Part shown: piece after piece, positions 51,047 to 59,179 of the stretch
Position numbering within the stretch: position 1 is the stretch's first letter
Layout of the letters: each line of letters starts with the position of its first letter
NCBI RefSeq assembly: GCF_005887635.2
Contig: NZ_CP040819.1
Location: 1 to 64,000 of the forward strand
DNA from: Paroceanicella profunda
Lineage (GTDB): Bacteria; Pseudomonadota; Alphaproteobacteria; Rhodobacterales; Rhodobacteraceae
Reading direction: 5' to 3'
Length of the DNA: 64,000 nucleotides
The notes under the pieces: generated by a model
Seen by the model: only the letters and a program-made list of their open reading frames with translations
Told to the model about the DNA's origin: nothing
Databases searched by the model: none
Made by a program: the position numbers and the translations under genes

Positions 51047-51165
51047 GAAGCCCGAAGCCCGAAGCCCGAAGCCCGAAGCCCGAAGCCCGAAGCCCGAAGC
51101 CCGAAGCCCGAAGCCCGAAGCCCGAAGCCCGAAGCCCGAAGCCCGAAGCCCGAAGCCCGAAGCCC
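51047..51165. repeat. Perfect heptanucleotide array, 17 copies of GAAGCCC
   Basis: GAAGCCC is repeated 17 times without mismatch over 119 bases, between the thi operon promoter and the 3' end of the VOC gene (51312). The copy number and length equal those of the CCGTCTG array at 4630-4748, although the unit differs. The SPKPEAR-type ORFs it creates are artefacts. No spacers. Confidence 0.97.
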
Positions 51166-51311
51166 CCGGCCTGGCGGATGATCGGCCGGGGGGCGTGCAG
51201 TCGGCACAGCCGGGGGTGGTCGAACCAGCCCCCCGGGCGGCGCGCCGCTTTCTGCCTGTGCCGCGCGCGCATCCCCCGTCGCGGGAAGACGGCCGGGCGG
51301 GGGCCTTCGCG

Positions 51312-52103
51312 TCAGCGCCTGGCGGCGTGGAGGGCGAAGAGGGCGCCCTGCGGGTCGCGCGCCTGCACCACCCAGGTGTCTCCCGGCACCTGGTGCGGGC
51401 CCATCAGCACCGTGCCGCCGCCGGCCTCCAGCCGGGCGACGGCGGCGTCGATGGCGTCAACGGCGAAGTAGAACTGCCAGCGCGGGCCGGGCATTTCCGG
51501 CGTGCGGGTCATCATGCCGCCGGGAAGGTCATCCTGCTGGAGGAAGATCTGGTAGCCGCCCATCGCGCCCATGTCCATCAGCCGGTCGCGGCGCCAGCCG
51601 AACAGGGTCTCGTAGAAGCCGAACACCGCGGGCATGTCGCCGGCGTAGAGCTCGTGCCAGGCCACGGTGCCGGGCTCCCCGGCCTCGGGCGCCGGTGGCA
51701 TGCGGCCCTCCGCGGGGGTGAACAGGCAGAACCCCGCGCCCTGCGGGTCCGCCACCACGGCGAAACGGCCGACGCCCGGAATGTCCTCCGGCGGGCGCTG
51801 CACGGTGCCGCCCTCCTGCGCGAGGCGGCGGGCCATCGCGTCCACGTCCGCCACGCCCAGGTAGCCGCACCAGAAGGGCGACATCCCGGCGGCCTCGGGC
51901 GGGATGCCCATCAGCCCGGCGCGGTCTCCCCCCGCGGAGGCGGCGACGAGATAGGTGAAGCCGGGCATGCCGGCATCGCGCAGCTTCCAGCCGAGAACAT
52001 CGGCATAGAAGGCCTGCGCGGCGGGAAGGTCGTCGGTCATGAGTTCGTACCAGACGAAACGGGCGGCTGAGGAGGTCACGGCGCGGTCTCCGATAAGGGG
52101 CAT
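51312..52103 (-). CDS. Double VOC-domain (glyoxalase/bleomycin resistance-like) protein
   Basis: 263 residues with two vicinal-oxygen-chelate modules: about 14-130 (FVWYELMTDDLPAAQAFYADVLGWKL ... FAVVADPQGAGFCLF) and about 145-262 (VAWHELYAGDMPAVFGFYETLFGW ... TWVVQARDPQGALFALH). Such tandem VOC proteins bind a metal in relatives, but the substrate here is unknown. Its ATG shares one base with the stop of the serine hydrolase gene (TGATG), so the two are coupled. It is the last gene of the DUF899-hydrolase-VOC unit. Confidence 0.87.
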   Translation of the reverse strand: MPLIGDRAVTSSAARFVWYELMTDDLPAAQAFYADVLGWKLRDAGMPGFTYLVAASAGGDRAGLMGIPPEAAGMSPFWCGYLGVADVDAMARRLAQEGGTVQRPPEDIPGVGRFAVVADPQGAGFCLFTPAEGRMPPAPEAGEPGTVAWHELYAGDMPAVFGFYETLFGWRRDRLMDMGAMGGYQIFLQQDDLPGGMMTRTPEMPGPRWQFYFAVDAIDAAVARLEAGGGTVLMGPHQVPGDTWVVQARDPQGALFALHAARR

Positions 52104-53257
52104 CAGGCCCGGGGTGGCAGGGCAAGGTCGTGAAAGCGGTCGAAGGCGGCGACATCCTGCGGGCTGGTCATCATGCGCTGGGTGAGCAGGATGGAAACTG
52201 TGCCGCTGGCGGGGTGGATGCGGAAACTGGTGCCGTAGCCGCCCTCCCAGCCCAGGCGGCCGTCGCGGCCCACGCCGATGCCGAAGCCCCAGCCGCCCTG
52301 CTCCCAGAAGCCGGGAAAGAACGGCGAGCGGGCCTTCTGCTGCGGGGTGATCTGGTCCGTCAGCATCGCGGCCACGGCGGCCTCCGGCAGCACGCGGCCG
52401 CGCGGCCCGGCGCCGCCGTCGAGCAGCATGCGCGCGAAGCGGTCGAAGTCCCGCACGCAGGACACCAGCTCGCAGGGGAAGGCGGGCGGCGCGGCATGGG
52501 CCCCGCCCCGCGCCGCGTCCTGCAGGTCCAGGCGGCCGTCGGGGCCCGGGGCCCAGGCCAGGCAGAGCCGGTCGATCTTCCCGGGCGGGACGTGGAAACC
52601 GGTGTCCTCCATGCCCAGCGGGTCGAGGACATGCCGGCGCAGCACTTCCTCCAGCGGCGCGCCGGCCAGCCGGGCCAGCAGCACCGCCAGCACCTCGAAC
52701 CCGGTGTGATAGGCCCAGGCCTCGCCGGGCGCGTGGCGCAGGGGCAGGGCGCCGAGCGCGGCCATCCAGGCCTCCGGCGACAGGGTGACCGGGCCCGGCC
52801 CCGGCGCCAGCCCGGCAGCCGCGAGCGCCGCCTGCATCGGGCAGGCGCCGGGCGGCGCCATGATCGCGCCCTGGCCGAAGCGCAGGGTGAGCAGGTCGCG
52901 CAGGGTGATGTCGCGCGGGCTGGGCCGCGTGTCGGTGAGCGGCCCGTCCGGGTGGCGCAGCACCCGCGGCGCGGCAAGCTCCGGCAGCCAGGGCGCGACC
53001 GGGTCATCGAGGCCGATCCGCCCCTCGGCGACCAGGCAGAGCGCCGTGGCGGCAAGGATCGGCTTGCTCATCGAGGCGATGCGGAACAGCGTGTCCGGGC
53101 GCATCGGGCTCTGCGCGTCGGCCATCCCGGCGCAGAGGGTGATGTCAGGCCCTTTCGCGCGCGAAACATGGCCCACGGCCCCGACCAGGCGCCCGGAGGC
53201 GACGCCATCCTCCAGCAGCGCCGCCAGCGCGGTCCGGGACGGCGCGTCAGCCGCCAT
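52103..53257 (-). CDS. Serine beta-lactamase-like hydrolase
   Basis: 384 residues of the class C beta-lactamase/esterase-like family. The nucleophile motif is SMSK (S62, K65) in LFRIASMSKPILAATAL, and the second motif is YHTG with Y in place of the YxN pattern. LRDLLTLRFGQG and PLGMEDTGFHVPPGK are typical of this family, as is the C-terminal LGWEGGYGTSFRIHP. No signal peptide is apparent, so it is probably a cytoplasmic esterase-like enzyme. The start at 53257 overlaps the DUF899 gene by 11 bases; an ATG at 53296 would add 13 residues. Confidence 0.87.
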   Translation of the reverse strand: MAADAPSRTALAALLEDGVASGRLVGAVGHVSRAKGPDITLCAGMADAQSPMRPDTLFRIASMSKPILAATALCLVAEGRIGLDDPVAPWLPELAAPRVLRHPDGPLTDTRPSPRDITLRDLLTLRFGQGAIMAPPGACPMQAALAAAGLAPGPGPVTLSPEAWMAALGALPLRHAPGEAWAYHTGFEVLAVLLARLAGAPLEEVLRRHVLDPLGMEDTGFHVPPGKIDRLCLAWAPGPDGRLDLQDAARGGAHAAPPAFPCELVSCVRDFDRFARMLLDGGAGPRGRVLPEAAVAAMLTDQITPQQKARSPFFPGFWEQGGWGFGIGVGRDGRLGWEGGYGTSFRIHPASGTVSILLTQRMMTSPQDVAAFDRFHDLALPPRA

Positions 53258-53975
53258 GGCAGCAGGCGGCCGCCGGGCCCTGCGCGTATTCGTCATGCCG
53301 GCGCACCCAGTCCATCCCCGCGGTCTCGTTGCGGCCCTTCGGGGCGAGGTCCAGCATCATGTAGGTGCCGACCAGCTCCTCGGAGCCGCGGGCATAGCTG
53401 GAGTAGCTGTGCAGCACGCTGCCGTCCTCCGCCCGTTCGAAGGCGCTGAGGCCCGGCATCTCCGGGCCCGCGGTCTCACGCGGGGTGGCGCGGAAGTTGT
53501 AATCCACCGTGCCGGAGGCGAGCTCTTCCTCGGTGAAGCTCACGCCGAAGTCGCGGTTGAAGTCCGACCCGGCGGAGGAGGCCCAGGGGAAGGCCCAGCC
53601 CATGCGGGCGCGGTAGGCCTCGATCTCGGCCAGCGGCGCGGAGGACACCGCGGTGAGGCTGACGTCATGCGCCTGCAGGTGCGGCAGCATGGCGTCGAAA
53701 TGGTCGGCGAGGAACGAGCAGCCGGTGCAGCCCGCCTCCCAACCCGGCGCCAGCATGAAATGGCAGACCATGAGCTGGCTGCGCCCGGCGAACAGGCCGG
53801 CGAGGTCGGTCACGCCGGCGCGGGTTTCGAAGCGGTAGGGTTTCGCGATGCGCACCCGCGGCAGGGCGCGGCGCTCGGCCGCGAGGGCGTCGCGCTGGCG
53901 GGTGAGGGCCTTCTCACCGGCGAGCAGCGCCTTGCGTGCCACCAGCCAGTCTTCCCGCGTGGAAATACGTGTCAT
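53247..53975 (-). CDS. DUF899-family thioredoxin-like protein
   Basis: 242 residues. Conserved DUF899 features are WLVARKALLAGEKALTRQRDALAAERRALP, LMVCHFMLAPGWEAGCTGCSFLADHFD (with a CTGC pair like a redox motif), VSSAPLAEIEAYRARMGW, DYNFRATPRETAGPEMPGLSAF and YSSYARGSEELVGTYMMLDLAPKGRNE. The C-terminus ends CCHGG. GGGAGG precedes the ATG. It is the first gene of a three-gene unit divergent from marR and probably repressed by it. The fold resembles thioredoxins; the function is unknown. Confidence 0.9.
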   Translation of the reverse strand: MTRISTREDWLVARKALLAGEKALTRQRDALAAERRALPRVRIAKPYRFETRAGVTDLAGLFAGRSQLMVCHFMLAPGWEAGCTGCSFLADHFDAMLPHLQAHDVSLTAVSSAPLAEIEAYRARMGWAFPWASSAGSDFNRDFGVSFTEEELASGTVDYNFRATPRETAGPEMPGLSAFERAEDGSVLHSYSSYARGSEELVGTYMMLDLAPKGRNETAGMDWVRRHDEYAQGPAAACCHGG

Positions 53976-54037
53976 GGGCGTCGAGCCTCCCTGGAGATGC
54001 ACCCGGTGGGCCCGGGCCGCTTTGAGCTTGCTGATTC

Positions 54038-54053
54038 ATATTGATATCAATAT
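54038..54053. promoter_or_regulatory. Perfect 16 bp palindrome, probable MarR operator
   Basis: ATATTGATATCAATAT is a perfect dyad in the 87-base divergent gap between DUF899 (start 53975) and marR (start 54063), only 10 bases before the marR ATG. It is the only AT-rich stretch in a very GC-rich region. Size and position fit a MarR dimer site that controls both directions. Confidence 0.8.
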
Positions 54054-54062
54054 TGTTTGCTC

Positions 54063-54509
54063 ATGTCAAAACCGGACCCCATTCCCTTCGAAACCACGCT
54101 GCGCGTGCGCGACACCTGCCTGTGCCTGCACGTGCAGCGCGCCGCCCGCGCGCTGGCCCGGCGCTTCGACGAGGCGCTGCGCCCGCATGGGCTGACCAAC
54201 GGGCAGTTCTCGCTGCTGATGTCGCTGAACCGGCCGGAACCGCCGTCGATGCGCCCGGTCGCGGAGCTTCTGGCGATGGACCAGACCACGCTCACCGCGG
54301 CGCTGAAGCCGCTGGTGCGGCGGGAGCTGGTGGAGGTGAGGGTGGGCGAGACGGACCGGCGCAGCCGGCTGCTCCTGCTCACGCCCGCCGGCCGGGACAC
54401 CCTGCGCGCGGCGCTGCCGGCCTGGGAGGCCGAACACGCCGCGCTGGAAGCCGGCTTGCCGCCCCCCGGCGCCCGCGCGCTGCGTGCGGGTCTCGAAGCC
54501 TGCGCATGA
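54063..54509 (+). CDS. MarR-family transcriptional regulator
   Basis: 148-residue winged-helix regulator. Dimer helices at the N-terminus (DTCLCLHVQRAARALARRFDEAL), the DNA-binding helices NGQFSLLMSLNRPEPPSMRPVAELLAMDQTTLTAALKPLVRRELVEV and the wing ETDRRSRLLLLTPAGRDTL are clear. The N-terminal CLCL pair could be redox-sensitive, a guess supported by the redox-like DUF899 partner. The start at 54063 is the only ATG before the conserved region. DNA after its stop contains degraded copies of its 3' end. Confidence 0.9.
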   Translation: MSKPDPIPFETTLRVRDTCLCLHVQRAARALARRFDEALRPHGLTNGQFSLLMSLNRPEPPSMRPVAELLAMDQTTLTAALKPLVRRELVEVRVGETDRRSRLLLLTPAGRDTLRAALPAWEAEHAALEAGLPPPGARALRAGLEACA

Positions 54510-54810
54510 CAGGCCGGGGACCTGCGCGCGCCGCCGCCGGCGCGGGAGGCCGAACACGTGGCGCCAGAGGCCGGGGGTTTCGTGCGGGGCTGAATGCTCG
54601 CGCATGACGGGACGGGCCACCCTGCGTGCAGCATTGCCGGCCCGGGAGGCCGGGCAGGCGGCGCCGGAGGCCGGGTAGCCACCGCCCGGCCTCCGGGGAC
54701 TGCGCGCGCGGCGTTTCCGGCCCGGGAGGCCTAACACGCATCGCTGGAAGTCGGGTTGCCGCCGCCCGGCGCCGGGACGCTGCGCGGGGGGCTGGAGGCC
54801 TGCGCGCGGC
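54393..54810 (+). repeat. marR 3' end followed by three decayed copies
   Basis: The last ~115 bases of marR (coding LRAALPAWEAEHAALEAGLPPP...) are echoed three times downstream. The anchor GGGAGGC occurs at 54424 (inside marR), 54544, 54644 and 54724, in each case after a CTGCGxGCxGC... segment. It is followed by a cGAACACGyxGCGC or similar segment and GAxGCCGGG. Spacings fall from 120 to 100 to 80 bases. The copies carry stops and indels, so they code for nothing. No other gene was found up to 55013. Confidence 0.65.
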
Positions 54811-55013
54811 GGGGGCGCGCGGATGCCCGGACGCGCGCGCTTGAGATGCGGGGCGCGGCGGGGTATGAGCGATGGAGCCGGCCGGCTCCGCGCCGTCCCG
54901 CCCGCCCTTCCGCCCCCCGCCGAGCGGCTGACCCGAGCCTCGCGACCGCCCGCCGTGGCGCGCCTTGCTCCGGATCACGCCGCCAGCCAGGGCCACCGCC
55001 CCGGAGAGCCCCG

Positions 55014-56762
55014 ATGCTTGCGCGTTTCTTTTCCTATTACCGGCCCTACCGAGGGCTGTTCTGTCTCGACTTCGGCTGTGCCGTGCTGGGCGGCCTGCTG
55101 GAGCTGAGCTTCCCCATGGCGGTGCAGGTGTTCGTCGACAAGCTGCTGCCGCAGGGGGACTGGGCGCTGATCCTGCTCGCCTCCGCCGGGCTGGTGGCGC
55201 TCTATCTCTTCAATGCCGGGCTGATGGTGGTGGTGACCTACTGGGGCCACATGCTGGGCATCAACATCGAGACCGACATGCGCCGCCGCGCCTTCGACCA
55301 CATCCAGAAACTCTCCTTCAGCTACTTCGACGAGCGCAAGACCGGCCACCTGGTGGCGCGCATCACCAAGGACCTCGAGGAGGTGGGCGAGGTGGCCCAC
55401 CACGGGCCCGAGGACATCTTCATCGCGATCATGACCTTCGTGGGCGCCTTCGTGCTGATGTTCCTGGTGAACCGGGAACTGGCGCTGATCACCGCGGTGG
55501 TGGTGCCCACCACGGCCTTCGTGGCCATGCGCTACGGCGCGCGGATGACCCGGACATGGCAGGCCATCTACGGCCGGGTGGGGGAGTTCAACGCCCGGGT
55601 GGAGGAAAACGTGGGCGGCATCCGCGTGGTGCAGGCCTTCACCAACGAGAACCACGAGCGCGCGCTCTTCGCCGTGAACAACCGCAACTACCGGCGCACC
55701 AAGCTCGATGCCTACCGGGTGATGGCGGCCAGCATGACGCTGAACTACCTGGCGATGCGCCTCACCCAGACGGCGGTGATGGTGGCGGGCACCTGGTTCG
55801 TGATCGGCGGAACGCTGAGCGCGGGGGAGTTCGTGGGCTTCCTGCTGCTGGTGGGGGTGCTGTTCCGGCCGATCGAGAAGATCACCACGATGATGGAGCT
55901 CTACCCGCGCGGCATCGCCGGCTTCCGGCGCTACTGCGCGCTCATCGACACCGAGCCGGACGTGGTGGACCGCCCGGACGCCCGGGAGGCGCCGGCCTTC
56001 CGCGGCCGCATCCGGTTCCGCGACGTGCATTTCGCCTACCAGCCCGGGCGGCCGCAGCTCAACGGCATCGATTTCGAGATCGCCGCCGGCGAGACGGTGG
56101 CCTTCGTCGGGCCGTCGGGCGCGGGCAAGACCACGATCTGCTCCCTGCCGCCGCGCTTCTACGATGTCACCTCCGGGGCGATCGAGATCGACGGGATGGA
56201 CATCCGCGACATGACCCTCGTCTCGCTGCGCCGGCAGATCGGGGTGGTGCAGCAGGACGTGTTCCTGTTCGGCGGCACGCTGCGCGAGAACATCGCCTAC
56301 GGCCGGCTGGGCGCGAGCGACGCGGAGGTGCTCGAGGCGGCGCGGCGCGCCCGGCTGGAGGAGACCATCGCCGGGCTGCCGGACGGGATCGACACGCTGG
56401 TCGGCGAGCGCGGGGTGAAGCTCTCCGGCGGGCAGAAGCAGCGCATCTCGATCGCGCGGATGTTCCTGAAGGACCCGGCGATCCTGATCCTGGACGAGGC
56501 GACCTCCGCCCTCGACAGCGTGACGGAACGGGCCATCCAGGCCTCGCTCGCGGAGCTCTCCGCGGGGCGGACCACGCTCATCGTGGCCCACCGCCTCACC
56601 ACCATCCGCGACGCGGACCGGATATTCGTGATCGAGGCGGGGGAGGTCCGGGACTCGGGCAGCCACGCCGAGCTGCTGGCGCGCCCCGGCCCCTACCGCC
56701 AGCTCAGCGCGCAAACCCCCGGGGAAGGCCACGTCGCCGACGGAGCCACCGCCCCGGCCTGA
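55014..56762 (+). CDS. ABC exporter (fused permease-ATPase)
   Basis: 582-residue half-transporter. Six helices at about 15-310, with the intracellular-loop motif DMRRRAFDHIQKLSFSYFDERKTGHLVARITKDLEEV. The ATPase domain (about 335-570) has Walker A GPSGAGKTT, Q loop VVQQDVFLFGGTLRENIAYG, signature LSGGQKQRISIARMF, Walker B ILILDEATSALD and the H loop IVAHRLTTI. It resembles the lipid/drug exporter group (MsbA/YfiBC-like) and should act as a dimer. Walker A is followed by CSLPPRFYDV where relatives have LLPRFYDV. A GGAGAG site precedes the ATG. Substrate unknown. Confidence 0.92.
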   Translation: MLARFFSYYRPYRGLFCLDFGCAVLGGLLELSFPMAVQVFVDKLLPQGDWALILLASAGLVALYLFNAGLMVVVTYWGHMLGINIETDMRRRAFDHIQKLSFSYFDERKTGHLVARITKDLEEVGEVAHHGPEDIFIAIMTFVGAFVLMFLVNRELALITAVVVPTTAFVAMRYGARMTRTWQAIYGRVGEFNARVEENVGGIRVVQAFTNENHERALFAVNNRNYRRTKLDAYRVMAASMTLNYLAMRLTQTAVMVAGTWFVIGGTLSAGEFVGFLLLVGVLFRPIEKITTMMELYPRGIAGFRRYCALIDTEPDVVDRPDAREAPAFRGRIRFRDVHFAYQPGRPQLNGIDFEIAAGETVAFVGPSGAGKTTICSLPPRFYDVTSGAIEIDGMDIRDMTLVSLRRQIGVVQQDVFLFGGTLRENIAYGRLGASDAEVLEAARRARLEETIAGLPDGIDTLVGERGVKLSGGQKQRISIARMFLKDPAILILDEATSALDSVTERAIQASLAELSAGRTTLIVAHRLTTIRDADRIFVIEAGEVRDSGSHAELLARPGPYRQLSAQTPGEGHVADGATAPA

Positions 56763-56831
56763 CCGCCCCGGCCCCGCGGAGCGGCACCGCCCGGCAGACC
56801 GGAGCCCGTCGGGACGGCTGGCCACGTCCCT

Positions 56832-56850
56832 CGGGGGCATCGAGCCCCCG
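56832..56850 (+). terminator. Hairpin downstream of the ABC exporter
   Basis: CGGGGGC (56832-56838) and GCCCCCG (56844-56850) pair perfectly with a 5-base ATCGA loop, 70 bases after the stop. Further GC-rich dyads follow up to about 56900; the rest of the gap to 57188 shows no gene. Confidence 0.5.
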
Positions 56851-57188
56851 TCGGGCCGTCCGCGGCCCCGGCGGGGGCCGCGCGCGTGACTGCGCGGGCG
56901 CCGGCCGCGCCCCTGCGGAGATGCCCCGCAGATCGGGGGAGGATCGGACAACGGGTGTCGAGGGGCGCGGATTCCTGACACGCCGGGGCCGATGCTCCGG
57001 AGCCCGTCAGCGGGACGCGCCCTGTTCGACGCGCCGGCGCCCGCGCGCATCGGCCACGGCATCGCGGCGGCGGCGGACCTTCGCCGGAGGATCCGTGGGG
57101 CCTGAAGCGCGGACGCTTCCGCCGCTGATTGCGGCGGACTGAACATCCGTTGTCGTTCGCGAAACCATCGAAAAGCAGGAGACCGGAA

Positions 57189-57641
57189 ATGGCCCGACCC
57201 CGGCCCCCGTTTGAGGGCTCCTGCCTCCGTGGTGCCGTACGGGTCGGGGCAACCGTGGCCCCTCTCCTGACCTTCGCCTGCCACTGCCGGGACTGCCGGA
57301 AACTGTCCGCGAGCGCGTCCGCGCTCACCGCCGTTTTCCCGGGCGACAGTTCTTCCTGCATCGGAGACTTGACCGAGGGCGGCCTGTTTTCCAGTGGACG
57401 AAGGCATGTCTTCTGCAGGTCATGCCTGAATTTCATCTGTTCGCCGATTGCTGGCGCCGACCAGCGCATCAACCTGCGCACGTCGATACTGAACGATGCC
57501 GCACCGTTCGGGCCGTTCGTCGCATTGAGGACCGGCGAGAAGCTGCCCTGGGCGCATGGTCCCGCTGGTCACAGCTTCTCGCAATATCCTGCCGGCCCGG
57601 ACGACCTGCAGGCGCTCATGAACCGCTGTGCGGATCAGTGA
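57189..57641 (+). CDS. GFA/CENP-V-like zinc-fold protein with altered cysteines
   Basis: 150 residues. The layout GSCLRGAVRVG ... FACHCRDCRKLSASASALTAVFPG ... FCRSCLNFICSPI ... LPWAHGPAGHSFSQYP is that of the GFA (glutathione-dependent formaldehyde-activating) family. The family's first pair CxCGxV is here CLRG, so residue 14 is Arg in place of the second Cys, and the usual FCxxCGS/T is FCRSCLN. Some zinc ligands are therefore missing. An AGGAGA site precedes the ATG at 57189. Composition is less GC-rich than neighbours, suggesting transfer or relaxed selection. Function is doubtful. Confidence 0.75.
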   Translation: MARPRPPFEGSCLRGAVRVGATVAPLLTFACHCRDCRKLSASASALTAVFPGDSSSCIGDLTEGGLFSSGRRHVFCRSCLNFICSPIAGADQRINLRTSILNDAAPFGPFVALRTGEKLPWAHGPAGHSFSQYPAGPDDLQALMNRCADQ

Positions 57642-57865
57642 CCTCCGATCGCAGGCCACCCCCGGTGTGACGTGGACCAACCGGTATCGCCTGCTCCGGT
57701 GGATGGGGAGGCCGGCACGCACCGTTCGGGGTTGGTCCCTGCACCGGGCACGAATGCTGCCTGACCTGCCTGCACGCGATCCGGGCGGGCGGCGCGACGC
57801 GATGGCCCGGATCGGCGGACATCCGGTACGGTGCGGGGGCGCAGGTCAGCCAGGGGGCTCGCCGC

Positions 57866-58885
57866 TCACAGGACGCAGCGGTTTCGGCCTCCGCGTTTCG
57901 CGCGGTAAAGGCAGACGTCTGCGGCGGCAAGCCATTGCGCGGCCGAGGTGAAATCCGGCTGGCAGCGGGCGAGGCCGAAGCTGGCGGTGATCGCGACGCC
58001 CGGCGCGTCGGGCACCCGCATCTGCGCCACGGCGGTGCGCAGGCGTTCGGCGATGGCGAAGGCCTCCTGCGCGCTGTCCTGGCGCAGCAGCACGCCGAAC
58101 TCCTCACCGCCCAGCCGGCCGATCGTGTCGCCCCGGCGCAGCCCGGTGTCCACCGTCGCGCAGAGGGCCGCGAGCACCGCGTCGCCCGCGCCATGGCCAT
58201 GCGTGTCGTTCACCGCCTTGAAATGGTCGATGTCGAGCAGCACCAGCCAGGACGGCGGCCCGCCCCGGGCGGCATCGGACAGCGCGAGGTCCAGCTGCTC
58301 CTCGAAGGCGCGGCGGGTGCGCGTGCCGGTGAGACTGTCGCGCGCCGCGATGAGGCGCAGCTCCATCTGCGCCACCACCAGGTCCGCGAACCCGTGCAGG
58401 ATGGCGATCTGCTCGCCGGAGAACCGGACCGGCCGGGTGTCGATGACGCAGAGCGCGCCGACGTTGTACCCGTCCGGGCTCTGCAGCGGCGCGCCGAGAT
58501 AGGCGCGGATGCCCGGCGGCCCGACGACCATCGGGTGGTCGGCAAAGCGCCGGTCGCAGAACGTGTCCTCGATCACCAGGGCCTCGCGGCTGCGGATGGT
58601 GTGCTGGCAGAAGGTGATTTCGCGGGGCATCTCGGACGGCTCGGTGCCCTGGCAGGACTTGCACCACTGCCGGTCGCTGTCGATCAGGTTCATCAGCACC
58701 ATGGGCGCGTGATAGATGGTGCGGACCAGCGCGGTGATCTGCTCGAACCCGGCCTCCGGCAGGGTGTCGAGAATCCGGTAGCGGTGCAGGGCCGCCAGGC
58801 GCGCGGGTTCGTCGAGCAATGTCGTATCGGTTGACAGGGCGTCCCTCCTCCGTTCCTCCCGGACCGGCGCGGGCACACCGGGCAT
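57866..58885 (-). CDS. GAF-GGDEF diguanylate cyclase
   Basis: 339 residues, no membrane helix. Residues about 25-175 are a GAF domain (YRILDTLPEAGFEQITALVRTIYHAPMVLMNLIDSDRQWCKSCQG, FCQHTIRSREALVIEDTFCDRRFADHPMV, YLGAPLQSPDGYNVGALCVID). Residues about 182-335 are an intact GGDEF domain with the GGEEF variant (DIDHFKAVNDTHGHGAGDAVLAAL, GRLGGEEFGVLLRQ). It should produce cyclic di-GMP in response to a cytoplasmic signal. The ATG at 58885 is used. A strong AGGAGG site instead precedes a CTG at 58837, so the first 16 residues are doubtful. Confidence 0.87.
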   Translation of the reverse strand: MPGVPAPVREERRRDALSTDTTLLDEPARLAALHRYRILDTLPEAGFEQITALVRTIYHAPMVLMNLIDSDRQWCKSCQGTEPSEMPREITFCQHTIRSREALVIEDTFCDRRFADHPMVVGPPGIRAYLGAPLQSPDGYNVGALCVIDTRPVRFSGEQIAILHGFADLVVAQMELRLIAARDSLTGTRTRRAFEEQLDLALSDAARGGPPSWLVLLDIDHFKAVNDTHGHGAGDAVLAALCATVDTGLRRGDTIGRLGGEEFGVLLRQDSAQEAFAIAERLRTAVAQMRVPDAPGVAITASFGLARCQPDFTSAAQWLAAADVCLYRAKRGGRNRCVL

Positions 58886-59179
58886 CGTTCCTGGCGCGGT
58901 CCGCTGCAGGGCAGTCGGACAGTCGCGCCGGAGGGCATATCACACGACCAGTGCCCGAACTGTAAACCGCCCTGTCAACGGCTGACAACTCTGTGCGGCG
59001 CCGCAGCCGCCGCGCCACCCCGCCGGGGAACCGCTCGTCCGGCCCAGCCGATACAGGCGGTATCCGGAGGCATCCGGAAATATCCATGCGTTTCAACACA
59101 GTGAGCGCGCATTTTCCCCCCACTTGCCTCTATGCATGTATTTGACTGTTGTCACAGGATGAAGCGGCAAGGAGGCCCC

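Noticed and set aside
4630..51165. CRISPR arrays at the three repeat tracts
   Set aside because: Units are only 7 bp and strictly head-to-tail with no spacers, and no cas gene is present.
50965..51471. SPKPEAR / GLRASGF repeat proteins across the GAAGCCC array
   Set aside because: Both strands and several frames are open for the same mechanical reason; no ribosome site.
54975..57407. 810-codon open frame antisense to the ABC exporter
   Set aside because: No family features and opposite to an intact exporter; long antisense frames are expected at this GC content.
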